A stretch of DNA of 64,000 bases from Pisaster brevispinus. Its lineage: Eukaryota > Echinodermata > Asteroidea > Forcipulatida > Asteriidae. Shown here one piece after another: positions 12,201-27,200 of the stretch. The first letter of the stretch is position 1, and each line of letters begins with the position of its first letter. The stretch spans positions 824,001-888,000 of the forward strand of contig JAMKCF010000011.1 in NCBI GenBank assembly GCA_023634235.1, given 5' to 3'. The notes beneath the pieces were generated by a model that was not told the origin of the DNA, ran no database searches, and saw only the letters and a list, made by a program, of their open reading frames with translations. The position numbers were made by a program, and so were the translations under genes.

Positions 12201-15200
12201 CACAATTTATGTTCTCACGAAGTGGTACCTTCCATTTATTCAACCATTACGTGTGCGTCACTTCGTGAAAAAGGAGGTCAGTGCGCGCCCCACACACAAG
12301 GTTTCGAGTCAGTTCGTCAAAACGTGGGGGGTTTCACATTTTGAACTTTGGCACGCCGTGCATTGATAAATGGAACCCGTGTGTACGTTTGTGAAAACGA
12401 TAAATTATCACTTTTTCTGCAAAGGTTGGAATGCATAATTATCGTAATTTAAAAAGAAAAGCTTTTCTGACTTTGAAACTTCATGAAATTGTAACCCTTG
12501 ACAAAAAATGTTTATAAAATATGTGCACAAAAAAAACCCGAAGGAAAAAAGTGATTTTGTACACAAGGTGTCGTGGAATCGTGGATTCGTGGATTCGTTG
12601 ACGATTTACTTGCAGTGTGCTTTTAAAATTAACAATCTTATTTATTCATTGCGATTTGAAGTACTTTGTTTTATCGTTAACTAATGCAGATCGTAATGAA
12701 TGTGATGACTATCTTGGGTGGTGCCAGGGAACCTGTTCGAACAACATCGGCTCGTACACCTGTACCTGCCCGAAGGGTACACAATTGGATGTCGATGGAT
12801 GGCAATGCAACGAGGCAGCGCTTACAACTGGTGAGAATTGAAATTCAGATATTCACGATGGCTTTTCGAGTGGCGTAACTAAGGAGGGCAAGGGGCAAAT
12901 GCCCCCCCCCACCCCATTGGTGCCCGTGCCCCCCCCCCCCCTGAAATCTGGACTTTCAATAATAAAAATAGCAGAATAAAATGTTACATTTCATAAGCTT
13001 TCGTGTGGTCATTTCAATGTTTGTTGAAACTATTTTCTATTAACACGCAGACAATTGTTTCGTTCTTATCACTACGTAAGATTATCTCGCAACAAATTGT
13101 AAATCGGCTCAACAAGAGCCCTGAAAGGGAGGGGACTTAAAAATACTACCGTTTTAATTGGTAAAAAGTGCCCCCCTCCTAAAAATAATGCACCCCTTTG
13201 TGCCCAAATACGAATTCTCCCTAGATTCGCTGCTGACCTTAACATCAAAAATTATGACCCGAGTTACAGCGTCAGTGGGAAAAGAACGTTTTTTTGTGGG
13301 GGAGGGGAACGTGTCTTCGATAGGCTAATTAGCTCCGATTTGTTTTCCCCTGGCACAATGAGGGCGGGTTTTTTTTGTGAACTCAACTGTACGTTTTATA
13401 TTCTCTACACAGGGGATGAGCTACAATGTTTGGATTATGAGATTTTATGTGACCATGGCAACCAATGTGTCCAGGAGGCTATTATCTGTGACGGGTACAA
13501 TGACTGTGGTGATGGCTCTGATGAAAGCCAATGTGAGTTGCTTTGAGTTATTACAGCAATAAATCCAACAAACACTAGCATTTGGCCAAGACTTTCGGAG
13601 ATTCAAAATTCCGCAGTGTCCGTTTGTGAATGCTGCGGCCAGAGATGCGGTTCGCACCTTGATAATAATGCCTTTAATTAGCGTTACGTTGACAGAAACT
13701 AAACGATACACTACCTTTTAGACAAACTTTGGAAGTTTTTTCTCATTACAGAAAAGGATATTTTCCAGCGGCGTCAAAAGAATGGCGATGGGCATGGAGG
13801 GATTTGCCTTCATGAAGTATCAAGCTTGTTTTAGGAATATCAACCCCCATATACAAAATCTATATTGAAACTAAATGTACATCAACTATTCGAGTTGGTT
13901 TTTTTTACAGAATTCCATGCATCCAATTCTCAATCGTGCATATAACTATATCTCCAAGATAAACAGAACGCAAATAAAACTTCCAATTATTTTGTAACTT
14001 TCTTTATCTCAAGGCAAACCGGCATGTCGCCCGGACCAGTTTTCCTGCGCCAATGGGAGATTGTGTCTCGATGCTTCAAAGAGGTGTGACGGAGAGAATG
14101 ACTGCCTGGATTTCTCAGACGAACTTGACTGCCGTAAGCAAATAAACTTAGGCAAAACTATAACTGGGTTTAAATACACTTTCTAAAAACTGCGACTACA
14201 TTTAACGGTTGTACTAGCTCTGACAATAGTCAGTGTGTGTAGTTCTAAAAAAAAATTAAAATACCTGCGGTTCCTTTTATACTCTACGAAGATGTAGATC
14301 CTGCGGGATGTTGAGGGTAAATATTGGGCAGTTGGAAAAAGAAGTTAGGATTCATTATCATAATAATTATTATTATATATTTCTAGTAATGAAACCAAGG
14401 ATGCCTCATAAGTGAACTTTACCACCGTAGTTCTCAAGCATGAGGAAACCTGTAAACAAGAGTGCTTTCTATTTGAATCAGAAACACCGGCGTTAACTCC
14501 TACTCTTCCACGATTCTGGGTTCTGTTACATGCACTACCAACCCTAGGACACGCAGGACCTACGGCTTAATGTCCCAATCCGAAGGACAAAGCAATTATG
14601 GCAAAGTATCTTGCTCAAGGACACAAGTGAAATGACTCGGACTCGAACCCACACTCTGCTGATCAAAAACACCAGAGCTTGAGTCTGGTGCCCTTAACAG
14701 CTCGGCCGGGACACGCCACTTATAACTGTTTTCCTTTTAAACAGAACAGCGTCATGCAGATCTGAGATCCTGGGGCTGAACCCTCTTTAAAAAAATCACA
14801 GGTCAATAAGCTAACCTAGGAAAAAAGTGAGACTTGAAGAATGGGAAACAAAAGATAAAAATTAATTGTTCTTTCTGTCACCGCAGCATGTAAAGATGGA
14901 AAAGATGAATGCCACACGTGGTACAACCGAGGAGAATGTGAGAGTAACCCAGGCTGGATGCACTGGCACTGCAGAGAAAGCTGCAAAACATGCCTGACAG
15001 AAGAAGGCACAGGTAAAGACACACACCCTTACGGACCCATTATATGGGGTCCTGTTATTGTTCTTCTGTTATTCCATTTTCTGAAGAAATTCTGTGGGGT
15101 ACCACTAGAACAAAGAAAACCTTGTTAGTAGCATTGTTCCGTTGTTAAAAGTACCCCGTAAGTTAGTGTGTGTAAGGGCGCGGGGTCCTGCCTTACGCAA

Positions 15201-18200
15201 TAATGTTAGTTTAAAATGAGAAGACAAGCTGAATACAGGTTTTAACAGGTGTCATTATTGACTAATGTGCCGAGATTAACATCGTCCGTGCTTCACCGGA
15301 CACTAAAAATTGAAAAGCACCAAAGATTTCATAATTTCAAGATGACATACTCTCATTCACATAACAAATCTTAATTCCCTCGACTAATATAATTGTTTTG
15401 TATTTATTTATTTATCTATTTATTTACTCTTTATATTTTACAATTCCTTTAATTTCTTTTAGCAAATGGTCTACTGGAAGAGGATGTCCACCCCGCGTTG
15501 TATTTCCTTCGCAATTCCGAAGACTTTGGTAAATAGTTTTTTAATTAAAATGTAACCTAACCCCCCCCCCCCAATTGACCACAAATACCTTGACTTCATG
15601 CATGAAAACTACCACGTCCGCATTTACACGTCCGCGTTACATGTTATGTCACAATATAGAGTTTCTCTGACGAATTGGGCATCGTGACTTGAATGAGAGT
15701 TTTACGTCATACATGGATTGCTGTTTAGAACCTCTGGACAAAAACAAACCAACTTTAATTTGTCTAATACACTCCTTACTGGTTTTCACCATCAGCAACC
15801 ACCCTACAGTACACCCTACGTAACACTGGCACTCGCGAAGGTGCATCGGGCAGTGAATGGCGATGCGAGCGAGTGACCGAGGTCCCCAAGAACGTCAGGG
15901 ACGAATTCCGTCTAAGCTACAGCTACCAGAAGTACGCGCACGCCTACAACATCCCAATCCTCGGCACGGAACATGCGGACGACGAGGCCATTAAACGGGC
16001 GTGCTACGTGACCAGATTCCTCTTTGCCGACCGGAGGGACCTTCGCGAGGCATTCTTCCGAGTCTGGGGGAGGGTAGCCGTCATGGACAACAACGAAGTC
16101 ACTTTGAGCATCCCCGAGCATTCTCACCTCCCTGATACTTATAACTCGGTCCGGGGGCTTGGGGGAACCCTACACATCCCCGTCGCGTCCGGGGCTACCG
16201 AGAATCTCCTATGCCAACAAGACGATCCAAACAAATTGGAAGACTCGTTCGCGCATGCTTTAGCGCATACAATCCGGAGAGTATCTGTTACGATGATCAT
16301 TTCGTCATACAAGTCACGCCTCATGGGCGCGTACATGAACTCTAGACTCAATGGTCTCTGGCCCGGCACCAGGGCCATGTATACGGTGGATGAATATTTT
16401 GCTCAGGGCACCCTGAGCTTTTTCAACGTGAGCGCACCTTACACTGAGCAGACCAAGAATCATATCAACACGCGGGAGAAGTTGGAGCGGTACGACCCGG
16501 GCCTGTACAGCTTGATCAAAGATATCTTCCCGTGCATGAATACCATTGTGGATCGCTGTGACGATCAGAGTGAGTCTTAAATAACCAACATTATAAATGC
16601 ATATGTTCAATTTATTTAAAGTTATGTCGTGCCCTTTTCTATGGTACAGACAATTAAAAGTGTCTAACATTGAAAAATGAGTGCAAACATGACCACAGGA
16701 GTAAACCAAATCTAGCTGAGAGGAGACTGTATGAAAAACGATAGATCTATTTATCACAGAAAAAAAAATCTCTACAAAATGTACATTATAGAATGGCTCT
16801 CGGCAGACTACAATAGCGCATCATAAAAACTGTCAATCGCATTTTTTATATCGTACTAACGTACCACCACCACCAAAGAAAAGGGACAGTAAAAATGAGA
16901 TCCTTTAACTCAAAAATATTATCTTCTTCCTTTTCCCCAAATATTTAAATAGCGAAGCGAAAGACACATCAAATCAAAATAAACTGCAATGAAGGACCAC
17001 GTGAGTATGTCTATAATGTTAAATAAATACTGATGATTTTAAATGAATGTTTACTTCACTCCAGACGAGTACACTCTTAAATAAAAGTCTGGAAAAGCCC
17101 GAAGCAAAAATTATACCCTGAAAGCAGAAGTAATGAACGGAGCATCAACCACAAAAGTGTCATTTCTTGCTGTATCATTCTTGGGGTTGCATTACTAACA
17201 CACCACTTCTAAAATATCCTTTATACAACGGAGTACCCGTTAAAAAGAACAGAGCAATAATATTTCACTTCTCTGTTCTTTTTATGTGTTTTTAAGCCAA
17301 AGTGACAGAACCTGACATGGATGAGGATGCAAACGGTAAGTTTGGGGCAATTCGCCTGACGACATCGTCACAACATCTTGGGTTCGCCATTTTGGGATTC
17401 GGGTTCCCCGTGTTATAGAGTGCAACGCGGCGCATTTTAGTCCACGCGGCGTTCACACCCATTAACACAGTACTCAAACAACGTGAGGACCACAACAATA
17501 CAAAGACTTCCAATGTAAAGGACAGCATTTTTGTTATTTTGGTTTTCTTTTGTTCTGCTGTCCACACTCTCATTTCCATACCATATTTCCTTTAGGTTGC
17601 AGAAATTTCCACAATGAATGTTTCCAGTGGAAATCCGAAGGCAATTGTCAAAGCAATGCCAATTGGATGAACAGCAATTGCCCGAAAGCTTGTGGCACCT
17701 GTCCCGAGCCCCCGCCCGAGCCTGTTGACGGTATTGTATTAGATATCAAAATTGGGTTTGAGACTTGTGTGAGTTTACAAAACACAGAAAGGAGACTAAG
17801 TGCACCCATGACGTTGAAGTTGAGAGTATGACGAGAATATGAGAGAGGTCAAGGGTCGACAGTGAGAATTAAGTGATAGTTCATTTTCAGAGAGTGTGTG
17901 CTACTTGATTTGATGTTGACGAGTTAAACAACTATTCGTCAATTTTCTTTCATGATGTGAACACAAAATGAGAAAGGAGAGGGATGGGGTAATGGTTACC
18001 TTTGCAATGACGTGTTCTTAAAACTTGTGACGTCTGAGAGTAAACAGGTGCCGCGCTCACTTTTTGAAAGAAAGTTGCTAGGCAGCATTTTCTGATAAAC
18101 AGCTTTATGAAATTGGGCCCTGTGTGGAAGGGTCGGGATGTAATCCGACAAAACTGGGGGTAGTCCACAAAGACGCAATAACTCGAACTTTGTGGAAATG

Positions 18201-21200
18201 GGATAATAGATAATTAATGCTTTCAAAAATCCAGATCAGATGGGCCTTAACAATGCATGCCCATTTCATAATGTTATCTGAATGTCTTCTAATATCATGC
18301 ATGTATCTCACCACATGAAACTTTTAATATTAATCATGTGTGACCTGGGACGAATCAGTACATATACTAAGTAACATGTGTAGAGGTGACAGTCATTACT
18401 GCCAAAAAAGTTTGAAACTGGAATCCAGATCTTAGGAGGTACATCGAAATGATGGCATTTCCACCTTTTGGTTACCACGCAGACTTTAAACGTCTGAATT
18501 CAGATAAAAGTCTGAAATTACTCATCCCCTGCATGTGATTTCTACAAACACGGTATTCCCTCCACAACTCACTGTCTCCTGTTGCCCGAACTGTCCCATC
18601 TAACATACTAAGAACTAATTGACGACACGCCTCACTGAGCAGTGAGACATGATAAATACCACATTCAAAATGTCCAGAGCTTCAGGAAGAGTGCATGGAC
18701 ACAGACGGACACTGCAAAGCATGGAAAAAACAGGGGAGATGTGAAGATGATGAGGACTGGATGATGCTATTCTGCAAGAAGAGTTGCAATTGGTGTGATG
18801 GTAAGTAATCGGGGTATGTACTAACAGTAGGATGTTGGTTAATTAGCCCTTGGGGTGGATATGGTGGATACTATAGGAATGCACTGTTTGGTGTTGGGTG
18901 TATACAGACAAATTTAGCCAAACCTAATAGTGTCATAGTGTATTGTGTCCACTATATCTCAAAAAGGCTAAATGAGATTTGATTATAGTTTGATCAAATA
19001 TTTCAACACAATTGTAGTCATGTTTGAGTGATTAAAACATTAATAGAAATTCGAGCACGTTTTATTTCTAGCGAGGAGGCTAGGCAAATATCCCAAAAGG
19101 CCCGTTTCCATAAATTGCTTCTCTTCATCAAGGAATACAAAAGTGATTGTGTCTATACTGTCTGTATAAAGCAAGCTAGCCATCCAGTACTTCAAATAAA
19201 ATAAGACGTCGTATCGAGATTGACAATATCTGTTGAATTTGAAAATAACATTAAATATATAGTTACAAAGAATGATACTCATGACTGGCTTATACTTTGA
19301 ACTCAGAGTAACATTTGCCTAAAACATGAACTCCCCCCAAAAAACAAAAACAAAAACAACAACAACAACAACGTTAAGACATTGTCAATATTACTGTTTC
19401 CTACGTTTATTCCCTAAAATCTACGGACAAGTTTATGGGGCATTGAGAGAGAAAGAAAAAGAATGTCATAATTCTAGGAAATAAGCCATAATTATGACTT
19501 GTACTAGGTCGCGATTGTGAGATTTTAAGTCATAACTATGACTTTCTTTCTTTTTCCCTCAACGTCCCTTAAACACTCCCGTAAAAATATCACCAATAGA
19601 ATATGACTTCCTTAATTTAGACCAAGAAGAAGAGGAGCCAACTGAGGATGACCTGGAAGATGTGATCATGACTTCCTCCTCAGACGTCGAGGAGTGCGTC
19701 GACAGCCATTTTCTTTGTAAGATTAATGCCGCAGCAGGAGAATGTGTCACCAATAAGCACTGGATGCAAGAGAACTGCCCTCTCACGTGCAATCTATGCC
19801 CTGGTAAATCATGACAAAATGTTTTGGAAAGACAAGATATTTTCGTTTATTTTCTTGGGCCGTTTTTGTGTTTACATTATAATTTATTTCGAAATGATGA
19901 CTTATTTGTAACTATCTTTATTGACATTTAGCCTATAATTCTTTGTGACACGTTCATTACGTGCATGATTTAACAAGAAAACACATTCCTGAAAACTTAA
20001 GCCTTTTATCAGCGTTTGCAAACGTATTACAGAAAATTGTTTTCCCCAGACATAATACTCATTACTTTTGTACACATTGTATGTTTGTTTCACAGGTTCA
20101 GAAACCATCGCCACCACCACCGAAGTCAAAGATTTAGAAACTACAACCACTGCTGCCGATGTAACGGAACAGCCACCAGAGAACACAACTGGAGGCTGTC
20201 TGGACACTTATTCCTTCTGTCCCGAACTGGCTGGTGAGGGTGACTGCGACGCCCGGCCCAACTGGATGGCAGTCTATTGTCCTGCCAGTTGCAGTTTCTG
20301 CAATGGGTCTAAAGATGTAAATCATCCAACTTCCACGACACCCTTCTATGATCCTCTATGCGTGGACAGTAACATCTACTGCATGGACTGGGCTGATGTG
20401 GGAGAATGTGAAACGGATTATGAGTGGATGGGAACCAACTGTCCAGCAAGCTGCGGTTTGTGTGATAGTTCTCTCGACACTCATCTGCCGCCTGCGCACG
20501 ACCCGAAATGTTTCGACAGTGATACGTTCTGCATTGAATGGGCTGAAGCTGGTGATTGCGACACCGACCCCGAGTGGATGCATCCCAACTGCGTTAAAAG
20601 CTGCGGCCTTTGTAACAGCACATACACAGACATGCCAACCCCAACACCTGCGTATGTCTATGAGCCGGACTGCGAGGACACAGACCCACTGTGTCCAAAC
20701 TGGGCATTACAGGGAGCATGTTACTTCAATCCAGCATGGATGCTCCCAAACTGCGCCTACAGCTGCAACTCCTGTGACTACGTTGAAAGCAACGACACCC
20801 AAATAGAGCCTGGTCCGGGTCTGGCAGATGGAGAGTGCAAGGACACTCATGAGCTCTGTCAAGAGTGGGCCGGTATAGGTGGATGCTACTCTTATCCAGA
20901 GTGGATGCTTGAACATTGTCGAGTGAGCTGCAATTTGTGTGAGCCCGAGAAGGAGAACTCCACTGACTCAGAGATGTTGTCGACTGAAACCACCGAGTCA
21001 CCAGAGAGCGACTATACAGACTGGACCCTTGAAGGCAGCGAGGCCAGTGACTCTTGGGCAGAAAGCCAACTTGGCAACCCATCGGAGGAGGGTCCCTCCG
21101 AAAATGAGTTCAGCGAGTCGGAAAGTGACCTATTCGACGAGGGAGGTTCGGCAGAAGCCATCGATGAGACTGCAACTCAAAGTGAATTTGACCAAACGCA

Positions 21201-24200
21201 ATCCTCTGAAGTGGAAACTGCGCCATACATCAGTTATAACTCAAATGAAATTCAAGAATCGGATGTCTCAGAAACGCAAAGCGAATTATTCGAAGATTCA
21301 CATGGTGCGGTTACTAATACGCTACTCAATAAAGGAAACGATCAGCATTTTTATGAAACAACCAATGAGGGTGAATCATTCACAAATAGTGAAATCAATC
21401 ATTCAACCAATGAACTTGGATCTTCAACTTTCATCACCCAGAACCAAAGTGGAGCAAATGAGGCACCGTCCACAGAGACTAACCTAAGAGAAAACACGAA
21501 GCCAACGGAAGTAATACAACCCGAGTCATCTTCTAAAGCCACTGAACCTAACTCAAATCAAGAGCGCCAAAACCCAACAACATCTCCTACAATCTCGTCG
21601 TCCCCTCTGATTACAATAAATGATCAACAAACAGGTGTAAGTGGAAAACCAACCAGCTCAAACATGACAAGTTATAGAACTTCGGAGACCAACAGCCCAC
21701 CTTCAACAAGTACGTTATCCTCACATGTATGGACTCAACCGGTAGACACAAGTACCAAGTTACAGAATGGGTTCACTGATGAGATACCACGTTCTTCAAC
21801 AACAGTTTCCTCAATAATGACAGACTCATTTCAGACCAAGAGCCAGAGTGGACGGGAACGCGTCAGTTCATCCACCCAACCTACTGCGAACCAAACGAAT
21901 GAACCTGTATCAGTTTCAACAAGTAAAACTACATCAGTTTCTACAAGCCAACCTTCTTCAGTTTCCACAAACAAACCTACATCAGTTACCACAATCCCAC
22001 CTTCGTCCGTTTCCACAAACGAACCTACATCAGTTACCACAATCCAACCTTCGTCAGTTTCCACAAGTCAACCAACATTAATTTCCACAAACGAACCTAC
22101 ATCACTTTCAACAACCCAACCCACAAGTGAACCAACATCAATTTCCCAAACTCAATTCAGTACGTTCACTTCTGAAGTAATCAGCACTGAGCTACCAACC
22201 ACAAGCACTCCTAAAATCTGCGCCGACAAAAATAAACGTTGTCGTAAATGGGCATCCAAGGGAGCGTGTACAAAAAAACCAGCATTTATGTTGAAGAAAT
22301 GCAAGGCAAGCTGCAATGCATGTGACGATAGCGGAAACACTGCCACGACAGCTCAAGGGTCAGACGAAGATGTCCTTACAACCACCTCAACGTACTCAAC
22401 AGATGCTCATACTACTACTTCTTTCCTGGAAACAGCATCACCTACTTTTCTTGACGTAACAAACACGCTGAATGAGATCCTACCTAGCGATTGTGTGGAT
22501 AACAATACTTTATGTCCGCTGTGGGCATCTTATGGTGGGTGCAAAACCAATCCCTTTTTTATGCTCCCCAACTGCAGAGTGAGCTGCAACTCGTGTGACC
22601 ATGTCTCCGTCACCGATGACGGGTCTGGCTTAGAGAGTGATACCTCTGTGACCGGAGAGGATGAGTGTGAAGACGCTGTTAAATTCTGTACGATATGGGC
22701 GGGAGAAGGTGGATGTAAATCCAATCCTAGCTGGATGTTGCCAAATTGTCCAAAAAGCTGCAAGGTATGCCACGATGGAAAAGGTAATTGATTTATATTT
22801 TCAATAATTTCTGAATATTCCTTGATAAACCCTATATCTCACAATGCAAACATTATAGCTCTTTTGAAACCAATTTTGTAAAAGAACTTTGGGGCGCTTT
22901 AATTTGATCACAATTTACGAAACTATTTCCTCCGAAGTTGGCACGATTTGTGTGTTTCAAAAACAATACCATTTTGGGGTATACGATATAAGAGATTATT
23001 AATTGTGTTCCTCAGAATTTAGCTCTAGTGGCGTCGAAGAATGCATTAAAACCATTGCATGGCCCTGTCACTGCACTTTTGTCTTTGGGCAAGAAACCAA
23101 ACCATAACAATCCTTGATACCATGGTGTGGTCATGTTGGTTTTCGGGTGTTTTTTTTTCATTTATGAACGTTACCAAGACGAGGATGAAAGGAGAACATT
23201 CTAGCCCTTTTTGGTTACTATGAGAATCTATTATTCTACTTCGGTACACAACAATGGTGGTGGTTATCTGATAAATGTATATTGCGGTGAATTAACAACT
23301 TTCACGGCACATGTGCATGCTATCCTTGACTGAAATTGTATAACAGGCAATCCTTTCCATGGTGGATCTTTTCATGAGAAATTGTGCACTCTAAAAACTT
23401 CAGGGTCAGAACTGACCTGAATCCGGGTCACGTGGGGCCTGGCCCATTTCTGGGTCAATTTGACCCGAAATATGCGTCAAAATTACAAATAAATGGGTCA
23501 AACGGACGCAGAATCCGAATTAAAAAAAACAAATTTGTTAACCAGTTTCCGGGTAAGCTTGACCCAGGTCAAGGGCCCTGGGATCCGGAATCCGGGTCAA
23601 GTCTGACCTGGGAATTTGTAGAGTGTGGCATCCTCACGTTCTCCTTTCGTTTCACCCTCCAAACCATCAAACAGTGCATGCAGGTACACTGTCTCCAGAG
23701 CAAACAAAGGAATCATATGAGGAAGTGTTTTTAGCACCTACAGTAGCATCAAAGGAATCTCAGTCGTCATCACAATCAGAAGACACCACACCTGCTGAGA
23801 CAAGTTCTTCCGAGGAGGCTTCTTCACTTACTGAGCAGACAACATCCAAACCTCCACTGGAAACCGTGATCCCTTGCACCGACGGACACACAAGCTGTGA
23901 ACGCTGGGCTGAGATTGGAGAGTGTGAGAAGAATCCGCAGTGGATGAGGTGGAACTGCAGAGACAGCTGCAATACCTGTGAGGACTTGTTGACGGGGTGT
24001 TTCGACTCGGATTCTCAATGTCCAGCTTGGGCTAACATCGGAGAGTGCGAGTCCAACCCGAGTTGGATGAGGAGCAACTGCAGGAAAAGCTGCCAAACCT
24101 GTGACGAAGACTTCAGTGGTAAATCAAACGGTTTATGAATTTCATTTTTAACAGTCTATTTAAAGTATTTGGGGTTTGAACAAAGACAATTTGATTGGAG

Positions 24201-27200
24201 CGGGACTTGACCCAGCAACCTCCGGATTAACGTACCGGCGCTCTACCAACTGAGTGGGCGGTCTCCCTATTAGTCAATATCTTTGTTCGGGATGCCAATC
24301 AGAAGCCATAAAACCGTTAGCTGCCGTTTAGCCAGGGATCACACCCAAGTTTACGATACAACCTGGGGAAAGGCAGCCAGGGGAACACCTTAAGGGGATG
24401 CGACTTTTTTACCCAGTCAGTTTCCTTTGTGGTTTATTACTTGATATTTAAAGTATCCAAGGAAGAAAGGACAACGAGCAATAAAGAAATGGATTTTTTT
24501 CTGGCACAACAGTGATACCCTCAGGAGTCTTCACTTTACATCCAATCCTTCATACATACCAAGTGGTTAGTGCAACTAACTAAAATGGACAAACCACAAA
24601 GTACAGAAGATTAATCCATTAAATTGTACCTGCTTCTAAGTTCAGGGTGGATTCGACTTGGCCTTTTTTCACCTGGCATGCTGGGTGTTGGTAGAAAGTC
24701 TTCTTCTATAGACTGGCGGGTTGTGAGTTCGAATCCCACCTGAGCAGTATGCCTGTGGACTTTGTTTCCCCACATGACTCGGGGAAAGCACCGAGTAAAA
24801 AAGTGTTTATCACACATCGGTGAAGGGAAAGAACCAAATTAACGAAGCATTTCTCTGTTTTCTACAGCGGATGAAAGTGACTGCAAAGATGGTTTTGATC
24901 TATGTCCACAGTGGGCCAAGGAAGAGCAGTGTGATTACGATCTAGACTTTATGAGATCAAATTGCATGAGAAGCTGTGGCTTGTGCAATAAGAACCAAGG
25001 TAAGTAAGCGACTATGCAACAAACTTGACCTTTTCCCCTAAATTTCCATACACAGTGAATTGGACTGAAGAATACTGTGAAGTTTGTGTGAACGCAAAAA
25101 TTGAACACTAGTTTGGTTTATGTCTTATTAGTGTATAACCTTTGAGCTTTGGTCATGACCCTCAAAATACTCATAATTACCAAGATACCAAATGCTGTTT
25201 ATCTTCTTCCTTTTAAGCCCTATTTCTTTTTTCTTTTTCTTCTTTTTTTTCTTTTTCTTTCCTTTTCTTTTCTTTTTCTTTCCTTTTCTTTTCTTGTTTC
25301 TTCTTTTTTAATGTGCTTTAATACTAGAAACGCCTAATGTCTTCGCCACTAAAGAAATGTCTTTAATGCACTAACATCAGAGCCAAGACTTGATCCTATT
25401 TTATTTGAAAAAGTTGGGTTTTCACAACTCTACACTTATATACGAATTTGAATTGATTGTAATCTGACTGAGTTGATATATTTGGTCTGCAGCTTGACCT
25501 GTGGACTTGATACTCATTCGAATTTTCTTTTGATACCTGACTTCTGCAGACTGTGCTGACAAAATATTCAGTTATAATCTAGCCCATAACATCTTGTTTC
25601 CAATGATTTTTTGCATTTTTTGTTTTGGCTTTTTTAGGGTGTTTTTTTTTTTTTGGGGGGGGGGGGTTATAGTCACTTTTCAAATAGAGCAAAGGTGGTT
25701 TGCTGGTTTTTTTACTTATCATTTAGGAATATTTTGAAGTATAGCATGTATGTTGAATTATTATTTCAAGTTTCAAATTGTGCCCGTTACATAATAATCA
25801 AACGCTCATCGCACATACATTTTAAAATACCCAGAAAGGAAGAAAAGATAAAGAAACTAAACTGGTCACCAGGCCAGTGCCCCAAACCACAGAATGGGGA
25901 TACGCCTGTCCCGCCAACAGAGAACTAATAGTAGCTTATTACATAGTCTTTTCAGGAGGCAGACGCCTGTAATCCTACCTATGTAAAAATCTCTGGCAAG
26001 GCGACCATACAAGTATACCGACAAAAAAGACACAAAACATAAAATCCTATGAAGCCATTAATTAAAGAGTGCAACTTTAAACAAATGGGGGTTTGTTTTC
26101 CATGTATCAAGCTTAAAATTGTCTTTTGCACAAAATACATTTTAGGCTCATCTTGTTGTCACCCTTGAAAAGTACATCAGTTCCAAATGCTATCCTGTAT
26201 TCGGCGGGGTTTTTTTGGGTGGGGGGTTAAGGAGGGCGCATGTCAGTCTGATGAGGGGGTTGGGTTTTTTTTCAAAGATTGCAAAGCCCCTCAGACCTTT
26301 CTAATAATTGTTTGATGTAACTTTTACAGAGGAAAAAGAGTGTGATGATCTGTACGTGAATTGCACCTCATGGGCCAAGTATGGCGAGTGTGTTAGAAAC
26401 CCTGTGTGGATGAGAATCAACTGCTGTCAGACATGTCTTGAAGACTGTGAGTAATACATGATCACGTAGTCATTAGGGTTTATTTTATTACACATCCAAC
26501 ATCACAATTAGTGCCAAAAACAGGATGAACTGGAAACAAGACAAATGTTTAGTTTTATATGTGGGAAGAAAACCCCAATGGGGAAACCCACGCATCAAAT
26601 AGGGACTGACATCACTTTTATTGCCATTACACTTTTTCCAAGAAGTGCCAGATTTGGGTATATGGCATCACATTCATCATAGTGACCAGCGGCCTAACTA
26701 AGGTAATTTTTTAGGGGGGCACAAGGGGGGCACTGCTGGCAAACCAATTTTAGATTCCATTTGCACTTTTAAAAAAACTGGAGCTTGATCTACGTAACGG
26801 CGGGTTCCATATGGGGGGGGGCGCACTGAAATAAATTGGGTGCCCCCCCCCCCTTAGTTACCCCACTGATAGTGACACTTATGACATGCATTATGTACTA
26901 GATATGATTACCAGTAACATTATTGTTCACTCCTCAAACAGTACCCAGCCATTGCATCGATGTGGCTGACAACTGCGTATCCTTGAAGAAGGAGGGTGCA
27001 TGTCAATCTGATGAGGATTGGATGGTTGAGAACTGTCGGATGTCTTGCGGGGCTTGCAACAGGACTTATCAGTTCGTCAAACGTAAGTTGCACAATTTAA
27101 AGGGTGTTTCACAACATTGGCAAGAGTGAAAATATACACACTAAAAACTACCGAATTCTTATAAAGTACATTACATCATTCATTTGAAAGATGTGGAAGC

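Noticed and set aside
20068..20095. Open frame of the giant exon extending upstream with an ATG at 20068
   Set aside because: The extension lies before a clear acceptor (tttcacag at 20095) and phase-1 joining to exon 19621 is exact. The upstream ATG is intronic.
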